From Salirhabdus euzebyi (GTDB lineage: Bacteria; Bacillota; Bacilli; Bacillales; Alkalibacillaceae), in assembly GCF_014207435.1 (NCBI RefSeq), contig NZ_JACHGH010000006.1, positions 62,001 to 126,000 on the forward strand: a stretch of 64,000 nucleotides of DNA, given 5' to 3'. This document shows, in pieces, positions 53,222 through 61,478 of this stretch. Each line of letters begins with the position of its first letter. Within the stretch, counting starts at the first letter, position 1. A program made the translations under genes and the position numbers. The notes below the pieces were generated by a model, which worked only from the letters and a program-made list of their open reading frames with translations, was not told where the DNA came from and searched no databases.

Positions 53222-54067
53222 TTAACTAAATTCTATCACAATCGATTCGGCAATTGGTTTATAACCAATTGCCATATAAATTTTGTTTGAAGTAGGGTTG
53301 GAAAGGTCAGTATAAAGTGTGCAAAATTCCTTGTCCTTCAAAATTATCTCACTTACTTTTTTTACTATGGAAGAGGCATATCCTTTCCCTCTTTCTGAAT
53401 CAGGAGTATAGACGTGGTTAACAACTGCCCCATTTGTCGTTTCTCTTCCTATAGCTGTCATGGAAACTGCTTTACCATTAACTTTCCACATAAACATTGT
53501 TTTATTGGCAATCTTGTCTATCATCATCTTTTCTGCCTTTGCTTTTGAGACAGGCATAATTCCAGTATCATGAATAAATGCAAACAACCAATCCATTAAT
53601 AGTTCTAAATCTTCTGTTTGAGCTAAAGTCAGTTCCCCTTCGCTCTCCTCGATATCATTTACCTTATCTAACCTATAGACACCTTGTTCCATAGAAATAG
53701 ACAAGTTTTTACCAGTTGTATTTGCCCATTCGCTTGCAAACTTTGTTGCTACTACTCTATCCCCTATAACACTAGGGATAGAGTACGGGGAGTCTATTAA
53801 TTCCCTCACAGCCAAGGCAATGATTTTATCAGTAGGGGCACCCTCGGCTACGGATATAATCAAATGGTGTGGAGGAGTCATTAAAAAACTAGCAAGAACT
53901 TCGTTGTCTCTTTCAATCAAAGCACATAAAGCATTTTCTTCTTTATTTGATTTAACAAGTCGGTTTAATAAGCCAAGGGGCAAGTTATTTTCTGCCTCCT
54001 GCTGAAATAGTATCGTGTTCGCTTTAGATGCAAATTCTTGTATATTAGAGTAATAGTTCCATTGCAT
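53222..54067 (-). CDS. GNAT family N-acetyltransferase, two-domain
   Basis: A 281-residue protein whose last 130 residues form a GNAT domain (NHVYTPDSERGKGYASSIVKKVSE with acetyl-CoA loop RGKGYA, then LYTDLSNPTSNKIYMAIGYKP). The N-terminal half resembles a decayed GNAT or binding domain. Substrate unknown. GAGGG precedes the ATG. Confidence 0.85.
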   Translation of the reverse strand: MQWNYYSNIQEFASKANTILFQQEAENNLPLGLLNRLVKSNKEENALCALIERDNEVLASFLMTPPHHLIISVAEGAPTDKIIALAVRELIDSPYSIPSVIGDRVVATKFASEWANTTGKNLSISMEQGVYRLDKVNDIEESEGELTLAQTEDLELLMDWLFAFIHDTGIMPVSKAKAEKMMIDKIANKTMFMWKVNGKAVSMTAIGRETTNGAVVNHVYTPDSERGKGYASSIVKKVSEIILKDKEFCTLYTDLSNPTSNKIYMAIGYKPIAESIVIEFS

Positions 54068-54222
54068 AACAAACCCTCGTCTCTAGGTTAAATTTTTCCC
54101 ATTTTAATGCGGATTAGGTTATCTGTCAACAATTTTAATGAAAGCCCTGAGACCCGCAAAGTAATATGCTACTGTACTTATACTTCAAAAGAAACAATCA
54201 TCACTAACAGATCCTGAAAAAC

Positions 54223-54257
54223 AAAAAAGGGTGACAGGATATCCCCTGTCACCCTTC
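54223..54257 (-). terminator. Terminator after zinc-ribbon gene
   Basis: GGGTGACAGG/CCTGTCACCC stem followed by TTTTTTG on the minus strand. Confidence 0.9.
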
Positions 54258-54276
54258 CGTTGTTAAAAGGTTTGGT

Positions 54277-55053
54277 TTAAAACAAGCCGCCCCCAAAAAT
54301 ACCTGTATAGAAGGAATTAATAAACATATTTCCTACTACTCCTAGGATCACTAGCGCAAGTACATAAACGACAAAAGATAAGTATAACTTATCATGCCCA
54401 TTAGCCGTTTTCGTTTGGCCATTTTCAAACAAAATTAAGGCTGGTATAACAAAAACTGCACCAACTACCCCGATAGCACTTGCAAGAAAAGCAAGAGAAG
54501 TAAGCTTAATAAGTCCAAATATTATCCCTAATAGGTAAACGACAGTAAATGGAATTAAATACCCACCAAATTTTGCAACGGTTAACTGGAAGCTACCTTC
54601 CTCTTTTGCAAAAACTTGAACTCCGTATGTAAGGCCTGCTGTACCAAATAGTAATACTAAAAATCCAATTAAAGGCTTGATAAAAAAGTCAAAGAAAGAT
54701 ACGCCACCTAAAATGGCCATGGATGTATTAAGCGATATAAACATAAATAACGCTGTGATAAGTGCATAAATACTAAACGTGATAATACCAGAGACGAAAT
54801 CGCCCTCTGTTAAGTTACGTGCGTTTGTTGGTTCTTTTAGATGTTTAACTAAAAATTCCCCATAACCTTGACCAGTTGACTTTAATTTTTCCATTGTTTC
54901 GTTCGGTACTTTAGCCTGAGTTGGTTGCTCGTTTACTTCTGATACTGGATGTTCTGCAGCTGCAGCTGCTTCGTTATTGCTTTCCATTTGAGTTCCACAT
55001 TTGGAGCAAAACTTTTCATTCTCTCCAACTTGTCCGCAGTTAGGACACTTCAT
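54277..55053 (-). CDS. Zinc-ribbon membrane protein (Yip1-like)
   Basis: A 258-residue protein. The N-terminus is a zinc ribbon, CPNCGQ and CSKCGTQ, followed by a low-complexity linker and five membrane segments (from about residue 92), as in Yip1-like zinc-ribbon proteins of Bacillus. Function unknown. Ribosome site GGAAGGAAG. Confidence 0.85.
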   Translation of the reverse strand: MKCPNCGQVGENEKFCSKCGTQMESNNEAAAAAEHPVSEVNEQPTQAKVPNETMEKLKSTGQGYGEFLVKHLKEPTNARNLTEGDFVSGIITFSIYALITALFMFISLNTSMAILGGVSFFDFFIKPLIGFLVLLFGTAGLTYGVQVFAKEEGSFQLTVAKFGGYLIPFTVVYLLGIIFGLIKLTSLAFLASAIGVVGAVFVIPALILFENGQTKTANGHDKLYLSFVVYVLALVILGVVGNMFINSFYTGIFGGGLF

Positions 55054-55240
55054 GAAAACACTTCCTTCCTGTTATCTTTTCTGACTAAGTTTATGTTTTT
55101 GTTATGCCTATAGAACGGTTGGAACAAATTAATAAGCATAACATGAGCCTGCTACATAACCAATTTCGACATTTCACCTGTATATTCCTTGTTATATAAA
55201 ACATTATTTAAATAATTTAAAAGAGTTTAGTAATCAGGTT

Positions 55241-55256
55241 TGTGAAGCGTGTCACA
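55241..55256. promoter_or_regulatory. FNR box 1 upstream of nirK
   Basis: TGTGA-AGCGTG-TCACA, a perfect match to the Bacillus FNR consensus TGTGA-N6-TCACA. Confidence 0.8.
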
Positions 55257-55282
55257 AATAATTCACAAAAACAAGCTCTGCA

Positions 55283-55298
55283 TGTGATTATTTTCACA
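55283..55298. promoter_or_regulatory. FNR box 2 upstream of nirK
   Basis: TGTGA-TTATTT-TCACA, a second perfect FNR box 42 bp after the first. A TACTAT -10 at 55320-55325 would put the start near 55332, placing this box near -41.5, the classical activating position. Expression under oxygen limitation is inferred. Confidence 0.85.
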
Positions 55299-55417
55299 TG
55301 TGTATAAACAACTATCTTTTACTATTAGAAGTGAAAGGAGGGCAATAAGAATCTTCAGAGAAGGATCTACAAATATAACTAAAATGCTCTCTAAAAAATA
55401 AAAAGAGGTGACCTAAA

Positions 55418-56491
55418 GTGAAAAAGAGAATGCAGACGTTAATGGCGATGTTGTTGTTGGCGGTAATGTTAATTGTAACTGCTTGTGGTGATCAAGAGGG
55501 TCAAACAGAGGTAAAACCAGATCCTTCTCCAGCTGAGACAGAAAAAGTTCAGGCTGATGAAGTCGAAGTAATTGCCCCGCACGAAGGATTGAACCAAGCT
55601 CCTATTCCATTAATAGTGGAAAGGATTAGCGAAAATGAAGTAAATGTTGAAATGACTGCCCAAATTACAGATATTGAAATAGCAAAAGGAGAAATGTATA
55701 AAGCCTGGACTTTTAATGGAGAAGCTCCAGGACCGGTCGTAGTTGTCAATGAAGGAGATATAATTAACTTCACCTTGAAAAATTTAGATCCAGCCATTCC
55801 TCATAGCATGGATTTCCACGCAGTGCATGCTGCACCAAGTGAAAAGTTTATCGATATTATGCCTAATGAGGAAGGTACTTTCACATATCCAGCAAATAAG
55901 CCAGGAGTATTCATGTACCACTGTGGAACAAAACCAGTTTTAAGTCATATTGCGAACGGAATGCATGGTGTTATTATCGTAAAACCAAAAGACGGATATC
56001 CAACAGATAGTGAAATTGACAAAGAGTTCGTCTTAATCCAAAACGAGTGGTATAAGTACAATGATTTGGACGATATGATGAATGGTGAACCGAGCCAAGT
56101 AGTATTTTCTGCAAAAGCATTACAGGAAGGTGACTTAAATACAAACGGAACAACGTATAGCCTTCAGGAAACACCGTTATTAGCTAAAGTAGGGGATAAG
56201 GTAAGAATATATGTTAACAACGTGGGACCAAATGAAGTAAGTAGCTTCCACGTGGTAGGCACCATTTTCGATAACGTATATATTGATGGAAATCCAGCGA
56301 ATCATATGGAAGGATTACAAACAGTAATGCTACCTGCAAGTGGTGGGGCTGTAGTAGAATTTACAGTAACAGAAGAAGGTTCTTACCCAATTGTTACCCA
56401 TCAATTCAACCATGCTACCAAAGGTGCAGTAGCCATTTTGAAAGTTACGGCAGATGGATTAGATGATGGAAGCGAAGTTATGAGTCATTAA
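55418..56491 (+). CDS. nirK: Copper-containing nitrite reductase NirK, lipoprotein
   Basis: A 357-residue lipoprotein (lipobox IVTAC, cysteine 23) with two cupredoxin domains. Type 1 copper ligands are H129, C169, H177 and M182; type 2 ligands are H134, H168 and probably H328; catalytic D132 and H278 are present. This is the NirK arrangement; the segment CGTKPVLSHIANGMHG resembles short-loop Gram-positive NirK. It should reduce nitrite to nitric oxide outside the membrane. GTG start after AGAGGTG. Single-gene unit under two FNR boxes. Confidence 0.9.
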   Translation: MKKRMQTLMAMLLLAVMLIVTACGDQEGQTEVKPDPSPAETEKVQADEVEVIAPHEGLNQAPIPLIVERISENEVNVEMTAQITDIEIAKGEMYKAWTFNGEAPGPVVVVNEGDIINFTLKNLDPAIPHSMDFHAVHAAPSEKFIDIMPNEEGTFTYPANKPGVFMYHCGTKPVLSHIANGMHGVIIVKPKDGYPTDSEIDKEFVLIQNEWYKYNDLDDMMNGEPSQVVFSAKALQEGDLNTNGTTYSLQETPLLAKVGDKVRIYVNNVGPNEVSSFHVVGTIFDNVYIDGNPANHMEGLQTVMLPASGGAVVEFTVTEEGSYPIVTHQFNHATKGAVAILKVTADGLDDGSEVMSH

Positions 56492-56499
56492 AACGAGGA

Positions 56500-56532
56500 C
56501 AATCCGAGAAGCAAAGGCGCTTCTCGGATTTT
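56500..56532 (+). terminator. Terminator after nirK
   Basis: AATCCGAGAAGC/GCTTCTCGGATT stem followed by TTTC. Confidence 0.9.
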
Positions 56533-56668
56533 TCTTTTCTATAAATATTCACTTTAGCACAGCGAACGGAAAGGCTGAACATAAACCCTATTGCAAGCCT
56601 ATTCGCTTGGTGATAGATTATGACTAGAGAAATTTTTAAAAAAGTTAATCAATATAGGAGGCGCGACA

Positions 56669-57082
56669 TTGAGTAAGCAAAAGCAAAGGAAACCATTCTT
56701 TTTTATAAGTTTGTTTTTTATAGTTGTAGCATTAGGAGCTTGTAGCAATGATTCTTCACTGAAAGGCGAATGGACTGTTATTAATGTAGAGGATAATATG
56801 GAAGAGTTAAGCTCGCAGAATGACTCAAGTGAAACGAACAAATTAAATGAAGTAACAACAGCAATTAACTTAAAATTAATCTTCACCAACGGAGCTACAT
56901 ATGATTTCGAGGGTGATGAAATTAAAACAGAAGCGTTCACCTTAGGATATGAAGTACCTGAAGATGGAGTGATAGAAGTCATTACTCCGGAAAGTAACCA
57001 AACAATACCGTTAACCTATGAATTAGAAGGTAATAAGTTAATTCTTAAGTCATCATTATTAGAAATTACTTTAGAAAAATAG
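56669..57082 (+). CDS. Hypothetical lipoprotein
   Basis: A 137-residue lipoprotein (lipobox VALGAC near residue 25). The mature part, LKGEWTVINVED through YELEGNKLILKSS, looks like a small beta-barrel (lipocalin-like) repeat of the DUF-type extracytoplasmic proteins, but I cannot assign it. TTG start with AGGAGG. Distinct unit from nirK. Confidence 0.7.
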   Translation: MSKQKQRKPFFFISLFFIVVALGACSNDSSLKGEWTVINVEDNMEELSSQNDSSETNKLNEVTTAINLKLIFTNGATYDFEGDEIKTEAFTLGYEVPEDGVIEVITPESNQTIPLTYELEGNKLILKSSLLEITLEK

Positions 57083-57361
57083 TAATGAATTAAGGAATCT
57101 TTATGAAAAGCTCGCATAGCTCATGTAAATTTCCTATCGTTCAGATTATCCATAGTGCAGAATCTTTTGGTAGTAAAATGTGGCTATTTTCAACTAGCTT
57201 CTACTAATAGTTGAATGGAAGGAAGTAACAAAGCACATGATTAGCACAGTGTATCTTACTAGCGGTCAGATTTAGTCACCTTAAGTTACTTCACATGTTA
57301 AGGGTTGGGTATCAAAAGAAATAGTAATTTCTAAATCATTTATGAGTAAGTAGTTGTATAG
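57083..57361. other. Intergenic stretch without a recognisable gene
   Basis: No ribosome site plus open frame of note. It ends at a terminator-like hairpin (57362-57407), so a decayed gene or a short untranslated transcript is possible. Confidence 0.4.
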
Positions 57362-57407
57362 AAATCAGTGTAATTCCGATTTTGGAGGGACACTGGTTTT
57401 TTGTTTT
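57362..57407 (+). terminator. Orphan terminator
   Basis: AAATCAGTGT and ACACTGGTTT form a 10-bp stem (one G-T pair), followed by TTTGTTTT. It is 280 nt beyond the nearest gene end. Confidence 0.65.
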
Positions 57408-57474
57408 AATGGAACCGGCTAATATTACTAAACTAATAGAAATCTCATCCATCCTTGATAAAGAAGAGTAACAA

Positions 57475-57588
57475 ATGACTTGCTACCTCAAGCGATTTTG
57501 GAGTATATGGGACTATTTACTAGTATTTGCGGTTATATTTATAGGAATTGTTTCATATAGTAAAATAACCCCGTCATACAACAAATAA
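57475..57588 (+). CDS. Possible 37-residue membrane peptide
   Basis: ATG, then MTCYLKRFWSIWDYLLVFAV and IFIGIVSYSKITPSYNK: one hydrophobic span with a basic N-terminus. The ribosome site (AGAAGAG) is weak and distant. Upstream of the TRAP operon on the same strand. May be chance or a remnant. Confidence 0.3.
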   Translation: MTCYLKRFWSIWDYLLVFAVIFIGIVSYSKITPSYNK

Positions 57589-57709
57589 TTGTAAATAATT
57601 AGCGTATAAGCAATTTGAGTCATCTTCGAAAATCTCCTATCATTTAATATATGCGAAAAATATCCACCAATAAATTTCTTTTACATCCCTTGGAGGAGGA
57701 AGAAAAGAA

Positions 57710-58270
57710 TTGAAAATATTTAGTATGGTTGACAAGTTCATCATGAAACTTGAAGAGTTTATATTAAGTTTTGCAGTTATCGTTATATCGATTATGACTG
57801 TTGGAAATGTTATAGCTCGTGAAATATTTAAATCGGGTTTTTTCTGGTTTAACTTAGAAGTGAGCAAGTTTGCAATCGTGATCGCAACTTTTATGGGGAT
57901 TTCTTATGCAGCGAGAAAAGGGAGACACATTAGTATGTCAGCTTTTTATGATTTTTCCCCGTTTAAAGTTAGAAAAATAATGATGATTATTATTAATTTC
58001 ATAACGGCTATTATACTTCTATATTTAGCTTATTTATCATTTAATTATGTTCAAGCAGAAATAGACAAAGGAACAGTTACACCAGCATTACAAGTGCCCC
58101 AGTATTTGATGGTAATATTCATCCCACTTGGATTCTTTATGGGTGGAATACAATTCCTTCGTAACACATGGGTGAACATAAAGGATAAAAAGAAAGTTTA
58201 TCTCGGTATTGATGCCGAAGATTACAACGATAAAGAAAAACGTGAATTAGAAGATGAAATCCACGTTTAA
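57710..58270 (+). CDS. TRAP transporter small permease (DctQ)
   Basis: A 186-residue protein with four membrane segments, characteristic of DctQ: NVIAREIF, FAIVIATFMGISYAARKGRHI, and VPQYLMVIFIPLGFFMGG. TTG start after GGAGGAGGA. First gene of a TRAP operon; with DctM and the binding protein it imports a small organic acid driven by a sodium gradient. The substrate is not known. Confidence 0.92.
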   Translation: MKIFSMVDKFIMKLEEFILSFAVIVISIMTVGNVIAREIFKSGFFWFNLEVSKFAIVIATFMGISYAARKGRHISMSAFYDFSPFKVRKIMMIIINFITAIILLYLAYLSFNYVQAEIDKGTVTPALQVPQYLMVIFIPLGFFMGGIQFLRNTWVNIKDKKKVYLGIDAEDYNDKEKRELEDEIHV

Positions 58271-58304
58271 AAGTAAATAAATTAATCATAGAAAGGAAAC
58301 TTTT

Positions 58305-59582
58305 ATGTTAACAACAATGATAGCGATTATGGTTGTTTTACTGTTGTTGAACTTCCCTATGATGATTCCGCTTATAGTAGCACCCTTAATAGTGGCTTTT
58401 ATCTTTTTCCCGAACCTAAACCCAAACTTGTTAATGGATCAACTATTAACGGGAATTGAATCTCCAGTTCTATTGTGTGTGCCATTATTTATCTTTGCGG
58501 CGGATATTATGACTTCCGGAAAGACATCTAATAGACTGCTAGATTTTATTGGGGCATTTGTTGGTCATATTCGTGGGGGATATGCAGTAACAACATCAGC
58601 AGCTTGTACGTTGTTTGGTGCCATTTCGGGTTCAACACAGGCGACAGTTGTTGCAATCGGTAGACCTATGCGTGAACGCCTTTTGAAAGTTGGTTACAAA
58701 GATTCAAGTGCGATGGCACTAATTATTAATTCTAGTGATGTTGCACTATTAGTACCACCAAGTATAGGCATGATTATTTACGCGCTTGCTGCAGGACAAG
58801 GTGTGTCTGTCGGTGATTTATTCATTGCCGGTATTATACCTGGAATTATCGTATTCTTAAGTTTTTCTATCTACAGTTACTTTTATGCAAGAATAAGGAA
58901 AATACCTCAAGCTGAAAGAGTTAGGTGGAAAGATAGATTTGCTTTTTTAAGAAAGGCAATATTACCTCTAGGATTCCCAATACTTGTTGTTGGAGGAATC
59001 TATACAGGTACCTTTACACCAGTAGAAGCAGCTGGTATTTCTGTTCTATATGCATTCGTTTTAGAGGTAGTAATCTATCGTTCAATTCACCTAAAAGAAA
59101 TACCGAAAATTGCCCTATCAACTGGACTCGTAACATCAGCGGTTTTTGTGTTAGTGGCTGGTGGGCAAGTGTTTACTTGGGTACTTGGTTATGCACGAAT
59201 TCCTCAACAAATTACAGAAGCAGTTTTGGGCACGGATCCAAGTGCCATTTACGTTTTAATAATGGTTAGTATTTTCTTCTTTATTGGATGTATGTTTGTT
59301 GATCCAATTGTTGTTATTTTAGTTTTAACACCAATATTTGTACCTGCAGCAGTAGATGCAGATATCAACTTAATACATTTAGGCATTATCATTACTTTCC
59401 AAGCAGCATTAGGTTCTGCCACACCGCCATTTGGGGTCGATATATTTACCGCCAGTGCGGTCTTCAACAAACCTTATTGGGAAGTAATTAAGGGAACACC
59501 ACCATTTATCATCATGCTATTGATTATTGGTGTGCTGTTGATCTTTATTCCAGAACTATCATTAATGTTATTACCAGATTAA
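58305..59582 (+). CDS. TRAP transporter large permease (DctM)
   Basis: A 425-residue membrane protein with about 12 segments. DctM signatures: PLIVAPLIVAFIFFPNLN, VPLFIFAADIMTSGKTSNRL, GAISGSTQATVVAIG, VDPIVVILVLTPIFVPAAV. It carries the translocation path of the TRAP system. GAAAGGAAA precedes the ATG, 34 bp after DctQ. Confidence 0.95.
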   Translation: MLTTMIAIMVVLLLLNFPMMIPLIVAPLIVAFIFFPNLNPNLLMDQLLTGIESPVLLCVPLFIFAADIMTSGKTSNRLLDFIGAFVGHIRGGYAVTTSAACTLFGAISGSTQATVVAIGRPMRERLLKVGYKDSSAMALIINSSDVALLVPPSIGMIIYALAAGQGVSVGDLFIAGIIPGIIVFLSFSIYSYFYARIRKIPQAERVRWKDRFAFLRKAILPLGFPILVVGGIYTGTFTPVEAAGISVLYAFVLEVVIYRSIHLKEIPKIALSTGLVTSAVFVLVAGGQVFTWVLGYARIPQQITEAVLGTDPSAIYVLIMVSIFFFIGCMFVDPIVVILVLTPIFVPAAVDADINLIHLGIIITFQAALGSATPPFGVDIFTASAVFNKPYWEVIKGTPPFIIMLLIIGVLLIFIPELSLMLLPD

Positions 59583-59657
59583 GTTTTTAAGAGATTCATG
59601 TAAACGATGAGTCCTTAAATATAAATTTCAATAAAAAATTACTAGGGGGTAATTACT

Positions 59658-60791
59658 ATTTTAAACAAGAAGAACATTCTTGGACTAATTTTGATTTTGA
59701 CGTTGGGTCTTTTCCTAGCTGCGTGTGGTGGCGGAGATGATACTGATGAGACAAACACAGGTGATAATGGAGATTCGGGTACGGAAACAGATTCTGGAGA
59801 TTCTGGTTCTGAAGGTGATTCAGCTGAAGCAGAATTTGAGTCTGACACATGGAGATTTATTACAGAAGAAGTTGAAGGTCAAGTACAATATGTGTATGCA
59901 GAAGAGTTTGCTAAGCGCATAAGCGATAAAACAAATGGTGCCATTACAGTGGAACCATATGAGTATGGCGGACTAGGTTCTGAAACTGACCAAGTAGCGG
60001 CATTACAAGATGGTGCTGTTGAAATGGCAGTAATGTCACCTGGTTTCACGGGTAACATGGTAATGGAAGGTCAAATCTTTGCTTTACATTTCCTATTCCC
60101 AGAAAGTGTAGAAAAAACACAAGAAATTTTAAATACAAGTGAAGCTATTAACACGGATTTAAGAGCTCAATATGAAAATCACGGAATTACACCACTTGCA
60201 TTCTGGACGGAAGGTGCAATGGCATGGTCAAGTAACATTGGGCTAGAAGAACCATCTGATTTTGAAGGTTTCCAAATGCGTGTGCAAGATTCTCCACTTA
60301 TGATGGAATCTTATAAAGCGTATGGTGCAGAACCACAAGCTTTAAGCTGGGGTGAGCTATACACTGCACTAGACCGTGGTACAGTAGAGGGTCAAGAAAA
60401 TCCTGTTTTCTTCATCTATGATGCTTCTTTCTATGAAGTACAAGACACGGTTACTATTTCTAACCATAACAACTATGTAGCAATGACTACAGTTAATACA
60501 GACTGGTACAATGGTCTTGATCCAAAGGTTCAAGCTTTAATTGATGAAACAGTTGAAGAAATGCAGTCTTGGGTATATGAAGAGCAAGACAGACAAAACT
60601 CTGAATTCTTAGAGCAAATGAAAAATGATACAGAACACCCAACAGAAGTTATCGAACTAACAGAAGAGCAACGCTCAGCATTTAAAGAACTTGCACTTCC
60701 TGTACGTGACTACTACAAAGAAAATGTTTCTACAGTAGATGGTGCAATTCTAGATAAACTAGTTGGTGAAATTGAAGCAGCAATGGAATAA
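59658..60791 (+). CDS. TRAP transporter substrate-binding lipoprotein (DctP), apparent ATT start
   Basis: About 377 residues: signal LNKKNILGLILILTLGLFL ending in lipobox LAAC, an acidic linker, then a DctP domain (WRFITEEVEGQVQYVYAEEFAKR, MAVMSPGFTGNMVMEGQ, FEGFQMRVQDSPLMMESYKA, LYTALDRGTVEGQENP). The frame has no ATG, GTG or TTG between its upstream stop (59643) and a TTG at 59691 that would leave only 12 residues before the lipobox cysteine. AGGGGGT at 59644-59650 is 7 nt from an ATT at 59658, which gives a perfect lipoprotein signal. Third gene of the TRAP operon. Confidence 0.85.
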   Translation: MLNKKNILGLILILTLGLFLAACGGGDDTDETNTGDNGDSGTETDSGDSGSEGDSAEAEFESDTWRFITEEVEGQVQYVYAEEFAKRISDKTNGAITVEPYEYGGLGSETDQVAALQDGAVEMAVMSPGFTGNMVMEGQIFALHFLFPESVEKTQEILNTSEAINTDLRAQYENHGITPLAFWTEGAMAWSSNIGLEEPSDFEGFQMRVQDSPLMMESYKAYGAEPQALSWGELYTALDRGTVEGQENPVFFIYDASFYEVQDTVTISNHNNYVAMTTVNTDWYNGLDPKVQALIDETVEEMQSWVYEEQDRQNSEFLEQMKNDTEHPTEVIELTEEQRSAFKELALPVRDYYKENVSTVDGAILDKLVGEIEAAME

Positions 60792-60799
60792 GGATAGAC

Positions 60800-60836
60800 A
60801 GAAGCTCGAGTGTTTTTTTCACTCGAGCTTTTTTAT
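60800..60836 (+). terminator. Terminator of the TRAP operon
   Basis: AAGCTCGAGTG/CACTCGAGCTT stem with T-rich loop and TTTTT tail. Confidence 0.9.
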
Positions 60837-60882
60837 ACTGTAAAAGTTTTAAATTTGTTATAAAACGAAGGTTTTCCATAAG

Positions 60883-60907
60883 AACTTGGCGACAAGCCAA
60901 GTTTTTC
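60883..60907 (+). terminator. Second hairpin terminator
   Basis: AACTTGGC/GCCAAGTT with a GACAA loop, followed by TTTTCT. No gene lies between it and the previous terminator; it may be a back-up terminator or end a short RNA. Confidence 0.6.
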
Positions 60908-61027
60908 TAATATAAGTAATATACCCCGCGCATTGATGAAAATGCCAATTAGCCCTGAATTCTCTATCAATACTATTTACCTGCAAAGCTTTAATGGCCG
61001 TAAAGTTTAATCATCTTTGTCCTTATA

Positions 61028-61056
61028 TTGACATTAACGTAAACGTAAACTATAAT
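61028..61056 (+). promoter_or_regulatory. Strong promoter of the merR-acyl-CoA operon
   Basis: TTGACA (61028-61033) and TATAAT (61051-61056) at 17-bp spacing, both perfect. The spacer holds two overlapping CGTAAAC repeats (61038-61044 and 61044-61050), a likely binding site for the MerR-family regulator encoded next. Confidence 0.75.
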
Positions 61057-61090
61057 ATGTTTAAAATATTCAGAAAGTTGAGTAAATTTA

Positions 61091-61465
61091 ATGACTACAT
61101 ACACCATTTCACAATTAGCCAATGAATTTGATATTAGTACCAGAACTATTCGTTATTATGAAGAAAAAGGTTTAATTGCACCACAGAGAAATAATGGAGG
61201 ACAACGTATTTATTCAAGGAAAGATCGAGCTCGACTGCGCCTTATTTTAAGGGGGAAAAAGTTTGGTTTTTCACTCGAGGAAATTGCTGAAATGATACTA
61301 CTGTTTGATGAGGACCGCACAGGGAAAAAGCAGCTTGAGGTTACAGTCAAATATGGAGAACAAAAGTTAAAGGAGGTAGATGTAAAAATTGAAGAGATGA
61401 TAGAGCTACGATCAGAAATAGAGCACTTTCTTACTGATTTCAAAGAAAAAACCAAAAATTTATAG
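61091..61465 (+). CDS. MerR family transcriptional regulator
   Basis: A 124-residue regulator: MTTYTISQLANEFDISTRTI, RYYEEKGLIAPQRNNGGQRIYS, then a dimerisation helix. No cysteines for metal sensing. Members adjacent to acyl-CoA genes act as regulators of branched-chain or fatty-acid catabolism (LiuR-like). It is the first gene of an operon with an acyl-CoA ligase (13-bp gap). Confidence 0.88.
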   Translation: MTTYTISQLANEFDISTRTIRYYEEKGLIAPQRNNGGQRIYSRKDRARLRLILRGKKFGFSLEEIAEMILLFDEDRTGKKQLEVTVKYGEQKLKEVDVKIEEMIELRSEIEHFLTDFKEKTKNL

Positions 61466-61478
61466 GAGGTTTTTCAAG

